Source: Paractinoplanes tereljensis
GTDB lineage: Bacteria > Actinomycetota > Actinomycetes > Mycobacteriales > Micromonosporaceae
Direction of reading: 5' to 3'
Assembly (NCBI RefSeq): GCF_016862435.1
Contig: NZ_BOMY01000022.1
Coordinates: 1 to 64,000, forward strand
DNA length: 64,000 nt
How positions within the stretch are numbered: the stretch's first letter is position 1; every line of letters begins with the position of its first letter. The notes beneath the pieces were generated by a model. The model made no database searches, was not told the origin of the DNA, and saw only the letters and a list, made by a program, of their open reading frames with translations. The position numbers and the translations under genes were made by a program. Of the stretch, positions 17,799-25,941 are shown in pieces.

Positions 17799-18599
17799 GG
17801 TGGCGTCCACCTCGCGGACAAACCGGGCGATGGCCTCGGCCAGCCGGTCGGGGGCCGCCAGCGCGACGTAGTGCCCCACCCCATCCAGCACGACCGAGTT
17901 GATCTCTGCCGCGGCCACCTGCGACATGGTGGCCGCGGTGAACGTGCCACCGGCCGCGCCGACCGCCAGCACCGGCGTCTTCAGGGTGCCCAGGGCCCGG
18001 ATCTCGTCGCCGTCGGCCAGCATCGACCGGTAGAGGCCGATCGCGCCGCCCCAACCGCCCGGCCGCGAGTAGGTGCGCGCGAACTCCTCGATGTCGTCCT
18101 CGGTGAACGCCCCCGGGAAGGTGTTACGGAGGAACTCCGCCTCCCGGCCCGCCAGCAGCATCTCCGGCACGCCCGGCGCGGTCAGGACCCTGATGTACCA
18201 GGTGTCGGCGAGCGCCTCCAACCCGTACCCGGGCAGGCCCGTCTCGATCGCGGTGAGGCTGAGCACGTCCGCCGGATGGGTGGCGGCCAGCCGGAACACC
18301 GTGCCCCCGCTGATGTCCTGCCCGGTCAGGTGGACCGGGCCGACGCCCAGGTGCTCGATCAGCCCGTGCAGGTCTTCCGCCGCGGTCGCGCTGTCGACGC
18401 TCCCCGGGGCCGAGTCGCCGAAGCCGCGCAGGTCCACCGCGAAGACCCGGTGGTGCGCCGCGAGCAGCGGAATCAGCTTGTGAAAGGCGTACCAGGTCTC
18501 CGGGAAGCCGTGCACCAGCAGGATCGGCGAGCCGCTCGACCCGGCCGACACGTAGTGCAGTGACGTTCCGTTGACCTCGGCGTGGTGATGGGTGGTCAT
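17784..18599 (-). CDS. Alpha/beta hydrolase of the epoxide hydrolase / haloalkane dehalogenase type
   Basis: A 271-residue enzyme. ATG ([11 protein letters not shown]) follows a GAGGAG ribosome site. The oxyanion segment is [10 protein letters not shown]. The nucleophile elbow is GQDISGG, with Asp at the nucleophile position, indicating the epoxide hydrolase or dehalogenase branch and not an esterase. Catalytic His is in DGVGHYV. It is divergent from a MarR gene, with two near-identical operator palindromes between them. MarR therefore probably controls it, with induction by a small organic compound. Confidence 0.88.
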   Translation of the reverse strand: MTTHHHAEVNGTSLHYVSAGSSGSPILLVHGFPETWYAFHKLIPLLAAHHRVFAVDLRGFGDSAPGSVDSATAAEDLHGLIEHLGVGPVHLTGQDISGGTVFRLAATHPADVLSLTAIETGLPGYGLEALADTWYIRVLTAPGVPEMLLAGREAEFLRNTFPGAFTEDDIEEFARTYSRPGGWGGAIGLYRSMLADGDEIRALGTLKTPVLAVGAAGGTFTAATMSQVAAAEINSVVLDGVGHYVALAAPDRLAEAIARFVREVDATPAAR

Positions 18600-18614
18600 G
18601 ACGCTCCTCAAATC

Positions 18615-18652
18615 GACAGCCTGACTGTCGAACTATAGACAGCCAGGCTGTC
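18615..18652. promoter_or_regulatory. Twin MarR operator palindromes
   Basis: GACAGCCTGACTGTC (18615-18629) and GACAGCCAGGCTGTC (18638-18652) are both GACAG-N5-CTGTC palindromes with centres 23 bp apart, about two helical turns. TATAGA/TATAGT, a possible -10 on each strand, lies between them. The position between the divergent hydrolase and MarR genes fits autoregulated repression. Confidence 0.75.
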
Positions 18653-18679
18653 GTTCGTCCAGGACGGTAATCTGCCTCC

Positions 18680-19159
18680 ATGGCTCGCTCGGGTGCTGAT
18701 CTCGCATTGCTGCTGCTCGGCGGCTTCCGCACGCTGGTGGACGCGGCGACCGCCGAACTGGCCCGGCGCGGCCACGAGGACGTCCGGCCGGTGCACGACT
18801 TCGCGATGCGAGCGATCGCCGACGGCGCCGACACCGCCGCCGAGCTGAGCCGGCGGCTGTCGATCGCCAAGCAGTCGGCCGCCAAGACCATCGCGGTCCT
18901 GGAGGAGCGCGGCTACGTGGCCGGCGCCACCGACCCGCGCGACGCCCGGCGCAAACGCCTGGTGGTCACCGAGCTCGGCTTCGAGGTGCTGCGCACCGGC
19001 GAGGCGATCTTCGAGGAACTCCGCGGCCAGTGGGCCCAGCAGATCGGCGCGCCCGAGCTGGAACTGCTGGAGAAGCAACTGGCGGCGCTGGTCGGCGCGG
19101 TGCCCGTACGCTTCGACACGCCTGGCTGGATCACCCGGGACCTGGGCGAATCGATCTGA
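18680..19159 (+). CDS. MarR-family transcriptional regulator
   Basis: A 159-residue protein with the winged-helix core TAAELSRRLSIAKQSAAKTI (recognition helix) followed by LEERGYVAGATDPRDARRKR, the wing with its conserved D-x-R. It is predicted to bind the twin palindromes upstream as a dimer and to control itself and the divergent hydrolase. It is convergent with the ABC permease gene, 2 bp apart. Confidence 0.92.
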   Translation: MARSGADLALLLLGGFRTLVDAATAELARRGHEDVRPVHDFAMRAIADGADTAAELSRRLSIAKQSAAKTIAVLEERGYVAGATDPRDARRKRLVVTELGFEVLRTGEAIFEELRGQWAQQIGAPELELLEKQLAALVGAVPVRFDTPGWITRDLGESI

Positions 19160-19161
19160 GC

Positions 19162-20340
19162 TCAGGTCGTCGCCAAGGCCTCCGTGGGCGACATCCGGGC
19201 GGCCCGGAGGGCCGGGTAGAAGCCGGAGATGCCGCCGATCACCACGGTCGCGGCGAGGCCGCCGGCCATCGCCCACAGTGGCACCACCGTCGTCCACGAC
19301 TGGACGGTCGCGAAGACCGCCGTCACGCCGATCCCGGCGACCACCCCGCCGGCCCCGCCGAACAGCGAGAGCAGCAGCGCCTCGGACAGGAACTGGGTGC
19401 GGATCTGACCCCGGGTGGCGCCCAGCGCTCGGCGCAGGCCGATCTCCGACCGGCGCTCCAGCACCGAGATCACCATGGTGTTGGCCACCCCGACCCCGCC
19501 GACCAGCAGCGCCACCGCGCCCAGGCCGAGCAGCAGTGCGCCCAGCGTCTTCGACGTCTCCTGCCGGGCGGCCAGGATGTCGGACGGACGGGAGACGTCG
19601 ACCTCGCCGGGATCCTCCGGGTTGGCGGTGGCGCCGAGCAGCGGCTGCACGCTGGTCACGGCGTTCTCCCGGGCGCGGGCGTAGATCGTGGTCGGACGGC
19701 CGTCGAAGGCCAGCTCGGCCGCCGCCACCGGCCAGCCGACGAAAGCGCCGTAGTCCAGGTCGGTGATCAGGTCGTTGGCCGCCAGGATGCCCACCACGGC
19801 GAACCACCGGCCGCCGAGCCAGACCAGTTCGCCCGGTCCGGTCCGGACCACCGCGAGCCGGTCCGCCGCCGCCGCGCCCAGCACCACCGCCGGGAAGTTC
19901 GCGGTCGCCTCGTTGAGCCAGGCCCCGCTGGTCACCCGGGTGCCGGCCACCGCCGGCAGGTCGGTCCGGGCCGCGAAGACCGTGATGCCGCCGGTCTGCT
20001 CGGGCGGGAGGTGGTCGTTGCGGTAGACCTTGGCCTCGGTCCGGCCCAGGGCGGAGACCCGCTCGACGCCGGGCATCGCGGCGATCATGCCGATCGCGGT
20101 GTCCGGCAGGCGCGCGTTCACGCCGCCGATCGACTGGCCGGGCGCCACCGTGAGCAGGTTGGTGCCGAACGCGCTGAGCCGCCGGTCGAGCTCGGCGGTC
20201 GACGACGCGGAGATGCCGACCACGCCGACCATTGCCGCGATGCCGATCGCGATGCCCAACGCCGACAGAAAAACCCGCAAAGGCCGAGAACGAAGACCAA
20301 AACCGGCTACGCGTACGACGTCCGTCAGCGACAGCCTCAT
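19162..20340 (-). CDS. MacB/FtsX-type ABC transporter permease
   Basis: A 392-residue permease: one N-terminal membrane helix (VFLSALGIAIGIAAMVGVVG), a large extracytoplasmic domain, then three C-terminal helices in the FtsX domain (from LLLGLGAVALLVGGVGVANT). The conserved EIGLRRALGATRGQIRTQFL cytoplasmic segment and a closing RMSPTEAL are present. It is the last gene of the six-gene operon and overlaps the ATPase gene by 4 bp. The complex probably exports a toxic amphiphile or peptide. Confidence 0.92.
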   Translation of the reverse strand: MRLSLTDVVRVAGFGLRSRPLRVFLSALGIAIGIAAMVGVVGISASSTAELDRRLSAFGTNLLTVAPGQSIGGVNARLPDTAIGMIAAMPGVERVSALGRTEAKVYRNDHLPPEQTGGITVFAARTDLPAVAGTRVTSGAWLNEATANFPAVVLGAAAADRLAVVRTGPGELVWLGGRWFAVVGILAANDLITDLDYGAFVGWPVAAAELAFDGRPTTIYARARENAVTSVQPLLGATANPEDPGEVDVSRPSDILAARQETSKTLGALLLGLGAVALLVGGVGVANTMVISVLERRSEIGLRRALGATRGQIRTQFLSEALLLSLFGGAGGVVAGIGVTAVFATVQSWTTVVPLWAMAGGLAATVVIGGISGFYPALRAARMSPTEALATT

Positions 20341-20993
20341 ATCCGGCCGTCCCGGATCCGGACCGCACGAGGCAGCGCGGCCGCGATGTCCCGGTCATGC
20401 GTGATGATCACGACCGTCGTTCCGCCCGCGCACAGCTCGCGCAGCAGGTCCATCACTACCCCACCGGCCTGCGAATCGAGATTTCCGGTGGGTTCGTCGG
20501 CCATCAGCAGCGGGGGGTCGCCGAGCACCGCCCGGGCGATCGCCACCCGCTGCTGCTCGCCGCCGGAGAGCTGGTGCGACCGGTGGGTCAGCCGGTGGCC
20601 GAGACCGACCCGGCGCAGGGCCGCCTCGGCCGCGCTCCGCCGGTAGCCGCGCGGCTGGCCGCTGTAGAGCAGGCCGTCGGCGACGACGTCGAGCGCGGGC
20701 ACGCCGCGGGCCAGGTGGAACTGCTGGAAGACGAAGCCGATGGTGCGGGCGCGCAGGGCGGAGACCGCCCGGTCGGTCAGTGCGCCGACGTCGAACCCGT
20801 CCAGGCGCAGGGTCCCGGAGGTCGGCCGGTCGAGGGTGCCCATGATGTTGAGCAGGGTGGACTTGCCGGACCCGGACGGCCCGACGACGGCGAGCAGTTC
20901 ACCCCGCTCGATGCGCAGGTCGACGTCGTGCAGAGCGGTCACGTCGCCGTACCGTTTGGAGACCCCGGCCATCTCGACGATCGGCTCGGTCAT
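20337..20993 (-). CDS. MacB/LolD-type ABC transporter ATPase
   Basis: A 218-residue ATPase starting MTEPIVEMAGVSKRYG. It has Walker A GPSGSGKST, Q-loop FVFQQFHL, signature LSGGEQQRVAIARA, Walker B LLMADEPTGNLD and switch His in VVIITHDRD, all intact. It overlaps the genes on both sides by 4 bp. It powers the adjacent FtsX-type permease. Confidence 0.94.
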   Translation of the reverse strand: MTEPIVEMAGVSKRYGDVTALHDVDLRIERGELLAVVGPSGSGKSTLLNIMGTLDRPTSGTLRLDGFDVGALTDRAVSALRARTIGFVFQQFHLARGVPALDVVADGLLYSGQPRGYRRSAAEAALRRVGLGHRLTHRSHQLSGGEQQRVAIARAVLGDPPLLMADEPTGNLDSQAGGVVMDLLRELCAGGTTVVIITHDRDIAAALPRAVRIRDGRI

Positions 20994-21964
20994 CGCGGGA
21001 CCTCCACGGCCATTCCTTCGCTGACCCCGGTTACCTCGACGTAGCCGTCGGCGAACAACCCGGTGGTGACCGGCACGGCGCCTGTCCCGGCGACGACTGC
21101 ATAGCCGCCGCCGGACCGGGCGACCAGGGCATTGACGGGTACGGCGAGAACGTCCCGGCGGGTCTCGGTGGTGATCGTGACGGTGACCTTCCCGAGGTTC
21201 TTGCGGTCCGGCACGCTCAGCTCGACCGGCAGGGCCTTGGCGGTCGGGGTGCCGACGTGGGTGACCCGCGCCGGGGTGGTGGTGCCGTCCGGCAGTTCGA
21301 CGGTCGCGGCGGTGCCCGGCTTGACCAGGTCGGCATAGTCGATGTCCAGGTCGACGTCGACGACCCGGGTGGTGGCGGTCCACTTGAGCAGGATCCCGGC
21401 CGCGGTGGTGCCGACCGTGCCGGTGAGCTCGGCGACGCGACGTGCCCCTGCGGACACCACGGCGTCGCCCGGCTTCACCACACCGGTGGTTCTTCGGCCC
21501 AGGTCCGTCTGCCAGCGGCGCACCGCCGCCACGGTGGCTTTGCTGTACTCGCCGTCGGCGGTGAACCCGCGGTAGCCGAGGGCGGCGAGGTTGCTTTCGA
21601 GCTGCCGCACGTCGGCGCCCCTGCTCCCGTCCGACAGGGTGCGATAGAGCGGGATGGTCCCGAACAGCAGCGGAATCCGCACCTGGTCGACGCGGTAGAC
21701 GGTGTCGCCGCGGTCGAGGACGTCACCCACGTCCGGCAGCCACGTGAGCATGCCGCTGCCGTTCTGAGCCGGCACCGGGAACACCGCGCCGAAGCCCAGA
21801 ACGCCGCCGACCTTCTCGCCCCGGCTCAGGGTGCGCCGCTCTACCGTGGCGGTGGCCGGGGGCGCAGTGGCGGCCACGCTCGCCGGGCTGGTGCCGTGGC
21901 AGCCGCACAGTGCACCTCCGAGCGTGATCGTCATGGCCGGCATCAGCAATCGGCGCTTTCTCAT
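20990..21964 (-). CDS. HlyD-like adaptor lipoprotein with peptidoglycan-binding domain
   Basis: A 324-residue protein with leader MRKRRLLMPAMTITLGGALCGC (lipobox near Cys21). A biotinyl-lipoyl-like segment (GGVLGFGAVFPVP, LPDVGDVLDRGD) is split by a PG_binding_1 domain (LYRTLSDGSRGADVRQLESN to AVRRWQTDLG). HlyD-type beta-barrel strands follow (ATVELPDGTTTPARVTHVG, VPVNALVARSGG). Such adaptors couple MacB-type transporters to the envelope. The start overlaps the upstream lipoprotein stop by 4 bp. Confidence 0.88.
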   Translation of the reverse strand: MRKRRLLMPAMTITLGGALCGCHGTSPASVAATAPPATATVERRTLSRGEKVGGVLGFGAVFPVPAQNGSGMLTWLPDVGDVLDRGDTVYRVDQVRIPLLFGTIPLYRTLSDGSRGADVRQLESNLAALGYRGFTADGEYSKATVAAVRRWQTDLGRRTTGVVKPGDAVVSAGARRVAELTGTVGTTAAGILLKWTATTRVVDVDLDIDYADLVKPGTAATVELPDGTTTPARVTHVGTPTAKALPVELSVPDRKNLGKVTVTITTETRRDVLAVPVNALVARSGGGYAVVAGTGAVPVTTGLFADGYVEVTGVSEGMAVEVPR

Positions 21965-22443
21965 TGCCCGTCCACCGTCCGCATGGAACCGCCCGGAGCA
22001 TGCGATTCGCAGGACTTCCGGGCCTTTTCGTATTCGCCCTTTATTCCGGTGCCCTTGAGGGTGATGGTGATGGTATTTCCGCTGACCGTCGGGTCCGGGA
22101 AGTTCGGCAGTTGCGCGCGCATGCATTTCGTCCAGTCGGCCAGCTTGGCCGAGTCGACGCCGCCGCCTTGGTCGTCCGCCTCGCCCTGCGGGAGCTTGTC
22201 CCGGCAGGCCTCCTCGGCCTTGGTCAGGGCCGCCTTGTCGGTGCCCTTCGGCACGCTGACCTCGATACCGTTGCCGTTGCGGACCGGGTCGGGGAAATCC
22301 GGGACGCCGCTTTCGCGCATGCATTCCGCGTACGCAAGGGATTGTGTGAAGTTTTTGTCGCCATTATGTCCGACTGCGTCGTGATGACCGCACCCGGCGA
22401 GCAGAAGAACGGCCGCGAGAAATACTTTTTTATGTGCTGGCAT
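21961..22443 (-). CDS. Small lipoprotein with duplicated Cys-Met/PDFPDP motif
   Basis: A 160-residue protein with lipobox LLLAGC. Two internal repeats are seen: YAECMRESGVPDFPDP and WTKCMRAQLPNFPDP, each with one Cys that could pair in a disulfide. Proteins of this kind are common in actinobacterial operons with HlyD/MacB-type efflux genes, as here. The molecular role is unknown; a substrate-binding or accessory role at the membrane is my inference. It starts 25 bp after the kinase stop. Confidence 0.82.
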   Translation of the reverse strand: MPAHKKVFLAAVLLLAGCGHHDAVGHNGDKNFTQSLAYAECMRESGVPDFPDPVRNGNGIEVSVPKGTDKAALTKAEEACRDKLPQGEADDQGGGVDSAKLADWTKCMRAQLPNFPDPTVSGNTITITLKGTGIKGEYEKARKSCESHAPGGSMRTVDGQ

Positions 22444-22468
22444 GCGTATTGTTCTACGCCCCGGCCGG

Positions 22469-23608
22469 TCACACGAAGGACACACCGATCGCGAGCCCAC
22501 CGGACTTCTGGGCGCGCACCGTCAATTCCGCGGAATGGGCCACCGCAATGGATTGCACGATGGACAGTCCGAGGCCGTGGTGGCCATCGTCGCCGGTCCG
22601 TTCGAGCCGCTGGAACGGGCTGAGCAGCCGGTCCACCATCTCCGGCGGAACCGGCGGCCCGGTGTTGGTCACCGCGAGCCCATGGTCGCCGGTCGTCACC
22701 TCGATCCGCCCGCCTGGGATGTTGTAGCTCGCCGCATTGTCGATCAGGTTGGCCACCAGGCGCTCGACAAGCGCCGGATCGCCGGTGATCGGGGCAGGCC
22801 GCAGGTCTTTGTGAACGTCCAGCCCTGTCAAGCGGGGTGCGGTGGCCCGGAGCACCTCGCCGGTCACCTCGGCCAGGTCGACGGGTTCCCGGCGGTCCAG
22901 GCCGCGTTCGCTGGTGGCCAGGGTCAGCAGCGCGTCGAGCAGCCGGGCCTGCTGGTCGCTCACCACCATGAGTTCGGCGAACTGGGCCCGGAAGTCGGCG
23001 GCCGTCGCGTCCGGGTCGAGGACGGTCTCCTCCAACAGCGCCCGTTCCAGGGTCAGCGGCGTGCGCAGCTCGTGCGCGGCGTTGGCGACGAACCGCCGGT
23101 GCGAGTCGAGCGCCGCCGACAGCCGGCCGAGCAGCCCGTCCACGGTGTCAGCCAGGTTCTTGAACTCGTCCCGAGGCCCGGCGACGGCCAGCCGCTCGTG
23201 CACGTTGCGCGCCGAGATCCGCTGAATGCGAGTCGTCATGGTCTGCACCGGACGCAGCACCCGCCCAGCCATCAGCCAGCCGAAAACCGCCGCGACGACC
23301 GCCATCACGGCGAGCGCCAGTCCCGACTTGACCAGCAGCTGATGCAGGAAGTCGGCCTTCTGCCGGGCGACCATCTGCTGCAGAGCCTCGGTGACCCGCT
23401 GTTCCGCCTCAGGCAGTCGACCGCTGTCCGGCAGTCCGCCGACGAGGTAGGTGGTGACGGTCTGCCCGGTCGGCGTGGTGCTGCGCGACGACATCAGCAG
23501 GTTCGCGCCGCCGTGCGCCACCAGCAGGTAGGTGATGGCCAGCAGGACAGCGCCGGAGACCAGGAAGAGCCCGCCGTAGAGGAGGGTAAGGCGCAGCCGG
23601 ACCGTCAT
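22469..23608 (-). CDS. OmpR-system sensor histidine kinase
   Basis: A 379-residue kinase with two membrane helices (LTLLYGGLFLVSGAVLLAIT and GLALAVMAVVAAVFGWLMAG) flanking an extracytoplasmic region of about 80 residues. A HAMP segment follows, then HisKA with VANAAHELRTPLTLERALL, N-box LVANLIDNAASYN and G2 HHGLGLSIVQSI. It overlaps the response-regulator gene by 4 bp and probably senses the substrate or envelope damage handled by the downstream exporter. Confidence 0.94.
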   Translation of the reverse strand: MTVRLRLTLLYGGLFLVSGAVLLAITYLLVAHGGANLLMSSRSTTPTGQTVTTYLVGGLPDSGRLPEAEQRVTEALQQMVARQKADFLHQLLVKSGLALAVMAVVAAVFGWLMAGRVLRPVQTMTTRIQRISARNVHERLAVAGPRDEFKNLADTVDGLLGRLSAALDSHRRFVANAAHELRTPLTLERALLEETVLDPDATAADFRAQFAELMVVSDQQARLLDALLTLATSERGLDRREPVDLAEVTGEVLRATAPRLTGLDVHKDLRPAPITGDPALVERLVANLIDNAASYNIPGGRIEVTTGDHGLAVTNTGPPVPPEMVDRLLSPFQRLERTGDDGHHGLGLSIVQSIAVAHSAELTVRAQKSGGLAIGVSFV

Positions 23609-24264
23609 GCCGCGATCCGGTAGCCGGCCCGCGCGACCGTCTCGATGAGCGGCGGCTCGCCCAGTTTGGACCGAAGGCGGTTCATGGTGGTCTTCACCGT
23701 GTTGGTGAACGGGTCGGCGGCCTCATCCCAGACCCGCTCCAGCAGTTCCTCGGCGGAGACCACCCGGCCATTAGCGGCCAGCAGGCACTCCAGCACGCCC
23801 AGCTCCTTGGGGTTCAGCGCCAGCCGGACCCCGGCCCGGGTGGCGACCCGGCGGCTGGCGTCGAGGGTCAGGTCGCCGTGCTCCAGAACCGGCGGCACCG
23901 CGGGTTGCGCCCGGCGCCCGAGCGCCCGAATCCGGGCCACCAGCTCGGGATAGGCGAACGGTTTCGGCAGGTAGTCATCCGCCCCGATGGTGAGGCCGTG
24001 CACCCGGTCGGCGATGGTGGCGGCCGCGGTCAGCATGAGGACTCGGGTGCGCAAAGGCTCCCGCATCAGCTGCCGGCAAACTTCATCGCCAGGCACCCCC
24101 GGCAGATCCCGGTCAAGCACGACCACGTCGTAGTCAGTCTCAGCGGTCCGCTCAAGCGCCGCACCACCGTCATAGGCGACGTCAACCGCCATACCTTCAC
24201 GCCGCAGCACCCGAGCCACCGACGCAGCCAGCCGGGTATGGTCCTCAACCACCAGGACTCTCAC
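23605..24264 (-). CDS. OmpR-family response regulator
   Basis: A 219-residue regulator. The receiver has the phosphoacceptor in YDVVVLDRDLPG and the conserved Lys in YLPKPFAY. The winged-helix output domain ends FTNTVKTTMNRLRSKLGEPP, then ETVARAGYRI. It is the first gene of the six-gene exporter operon (24264 to 19162). Its start lies 44 bp from the right 76-bp element, so that element could contain or affect its promoter. Confidence 0.94.
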   Translation of the reverse strand: MRVLVVEDHTRLAASVARVLRREGMAVDVAYDGGAALERTAETDYDVVVLDRDLPGVPGDEVCRQLMREPLRTRVLMLTAAATIADRVHGLTIGADDYLPKPFAYPELVARIRALGRRAQPAVPPVLEHGDLTLDASRRVATRAGVRLALNPKELGVLECLLAANGRVVSAEELLERVWDEAADPFTNTVKTTMNRLRSKLGEPPLIETVARAGYRIAA

Positions 24265-24307
24265 CCCGCCAGCGTACGGACGCCCCAGTCACACCCCCGT
24301 CACACCA

Positions 24308-24383
24308 ACGTGTTGACTGAATCAACATTGACGCATGTATTCCCCATCAACATGTTGATGCCATATTGACAGTCAACATGACG
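24308..24383 (-). repeat. 76-bp GTCAA-rich element, right copy (inverted)
   Basis: Reading the minus strand, this copy begins CGTCATGTTGACTGTCAATA and ends CAGTCAACACGT, as the left copy at 71-146 does. Differences fall at two outer positions and in the central 20 bp, where this copy has the palindrome ATCAACATGTTGAT. Both copies point their CGTCATGTTGAC end outward. The surrounding 24265-24540 has no gene, only this element and a 23-bp tandem array. Confidence 0.75.
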
Positions 24384-24436
24384 CGCACGCCGCAGCCAAC
24401 GCGACGGGTGCGCTGCGGCACGGCGCGACGCGCGCG

Positions 24437-24505
24437 CCGCGGACAGCATGGCGGGCGCGCCGCGGACAGCATGGCGGGCGCGCCGCGGACAGCATGGCGG
24501 GCGCG
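24437..24505. repeat. Three tandem 23-bp repeats
   Basis: Three identical copies start at 24437, 24460 and 24483, each opening CCGCGGACAGCATGGCGGGC. The array lies in the gene-free stretch between the 76-bp element and the Ldh2-family gene stop. Confidence 0.8.
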
Positions 24506-24540
24506 CCCGCGGCCGGCTTGACGCGGCCGACGGCGGGCGA

Positions 24541-25587
24541 TCAAACCGGCGTGGGTGGGGTGACGCCGAGCTTGTCGGCGGCGACCTCGAGTTCGGCCCA
24601 CACCTTCGGGCTCACCGGGATGCCGTTCGCGGCCCGGGACGCGGCCACGCCGGCGCTGTGCTCGCCCGGATAGCGGATGTCGGCGTCCTCGTTCGCCTTC
24701 GGCAGGCCGTGCAGGGTGTCGAGGGTCGCGGTCACGGCGGCGACGAACTCCGCCGGGTCGCCGAACGCGGCCGGGTCGAGAGCGATGATCAGGGCGTTCT
24801 GCCGGTGGGCCCGGCCCTGCGGGTCGTCCGAGTGGAACGACGACACGATCGGCGCACCCACCAGGACGCTGGTGAGCAGCTCGAACACCAGCGACATGCC
24901 GGCGCCCTTGGCCCCGCCCAGCGGAAGCGGCATCTTGGCCAGCGCCGGATCCGTGGTCGGGGTGCCGTCGGCGGTCGCCGCCACGCCTTCGGGCAGCTGC
25001 TTACCGGCGTTGCGGTACTGGGCGATCTTGCCGAGCGCGATGCCGGCGGTGGCCATGTCCAGCAGCACCGGCGGGCGGCCGTCGGCGGCAGGCACCGAGA
25101 TGGCGAGCGGGCTGGTGGCGACCGCGGCCCCGGTGACCCCCGGGTAGCTCATGTTGGGCATGCCGGCCACGAACGCGATGCCGATCAGGCCCTCGGCGGC
25201 GATCTGCGACGTGTAGTAGCCGACCGCCCCGGTGTGGACGGTCCGCCGGACCCCGACCGCGCCGATGCCGCCGACCCGAGCGCGGCTGATCGCCTCAGCG
25301 GCGGCGGTCGTCAGGGCGACCGGCCCGGGAGCCCGGTCGGCGTCCAGCACGGTGACGCCGGCGGCGCTGCCGGCGAACACCAGCGACGGCGTCGCGTTGG
25401 CCTCCCCGGAGTCGAGCAGCTCCAGGTAGCGCGGCACCCGGGCGACCCCGTGCGAGTCGACGCCGCGAAGGCTGGCCCAGAGCAGCACGTCGGTGATGAT
25501 GGCGGCCTGGGCCGGATCGGGCACGGCCGTCCGGAACAGAGCAGTGACGAAATCACGCAGCTCAGGGGCCGGAATCACAACTGGCAT
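24541..25587 (-). CDS. Ldh2-family NAD(P)-dependent 2-hydroxyacid dehydrogenase
   Basis: A 348-residue protein of the malate/L-lactate/sulfolactate dehydrogenase type, unrelated to Rossmann-fold LDH. Seen: GVDSHGVARVPRYLE near residue 40 with the conserved His, VHTGAVGYYTSQIA mid-protein, TSPLAISVP, and the nucleotide-binding GGAKGAGMSLVFELL. The family reduces 2-oxoacids with NAD(P)H. The preceding genes encode a ThDP enzyme that may handle 2-oxoacids and an amidohydrolase, so the substrate may be an intermediate of the same route. The start lies beyond a 354-bp repeat-filled gap from the ThDP gene. Confidence 0.88.
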   Translation of the reverse strand: MPVVIPAPELRDFVTALFRTAVPDPAQAAIITDVLLWASLRGVDSHGVARVPRYLELLDSGEANATPSLVFAGSAAGVTVLDADRAPGPVALTTAAAEAISRARVGGIGAVGVRRTVHTGAVGYYTSQIAAEGLIGIAFVAGMPNMSYPGVTGAAVATSPLAISVPAADGRPPVLLDMATAGIALGKIAQYRNAGKQLPEGVAATADGTPTTDPALAKMPLPLGGAKGAGMSLVFELLTSVLVGAPIVSSFHSDDPQGRAHRQNALIIALDPAAFGDPAEFVAAVTATLDTLHGLPKANEDADIRYPGEHSAGVAASRAANGIPVSPKVWAELEVAADKLGVTPPTPV

Positions 25588-25670
25588 CGGTGACGCTCCA
25601 GGGGATCAGCGCGAGTGGAAGTCGGCGCGAGAAAAAGGTGCGAGGGCGAATCGGCGCCGGCGCGAGGACG

Positions 25671-25917
25671 GTCGGCGCCAGTAAAGGCAGTCGGTGCCAG
25701 CAAAGCGGGTCGGCGCCAGCAAAGCGGGTCGGCGCCAGCAAAGTCGGTTGGTGCCGGCAAAGCGGCGGCGCCAGCAAAGCGGGTCGGCGCCAGCAAAGTC
25801 GGTTGGTGCCAGCGAAAGCGGCCGGCGCCAGCAAAGTCGTTTGGTGCCAGCGAAAGCGGCCGGCGCCAGCAAAGGTGGTTGGTGTCGGCGAAAGCGGTCG
25901 ATGCTGGCGGAGGCAGC
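25671..25917. repeat. Minisatellite: about 13 copies of a 19-bp repeat
   Basis: The consensus is GTCGGCGCCAGCAAAGCGG. Units start at 25671, 25690, 25709, 25728 and 25747; one unit is 17 bp, then the series continues from 25783 to about 25917 with growing divergence. The 19-bp period shifts reading frame every unit, so it is not a coding repeat. It fills most of the gap 25588-25941. No gene or clear promoter is seen there. Confidence 0.88.
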
Positions 25918-25941
25918 GGGACGGTTGGCGCCGAGACTGGG

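Noticed and set aside
71-24383. The 76-bp inverted pair as the two ends of a Tn7-like transposon
   Set aside because: There is no transposase gene inside and no matching direct target duplication outside the ends, so I report the repeat but not a transposon.
25671-25917. Possible CRISPR array
   Set aside because: The 19-bp units are directly adjacent with no unique spacers, and no cas gene is present.
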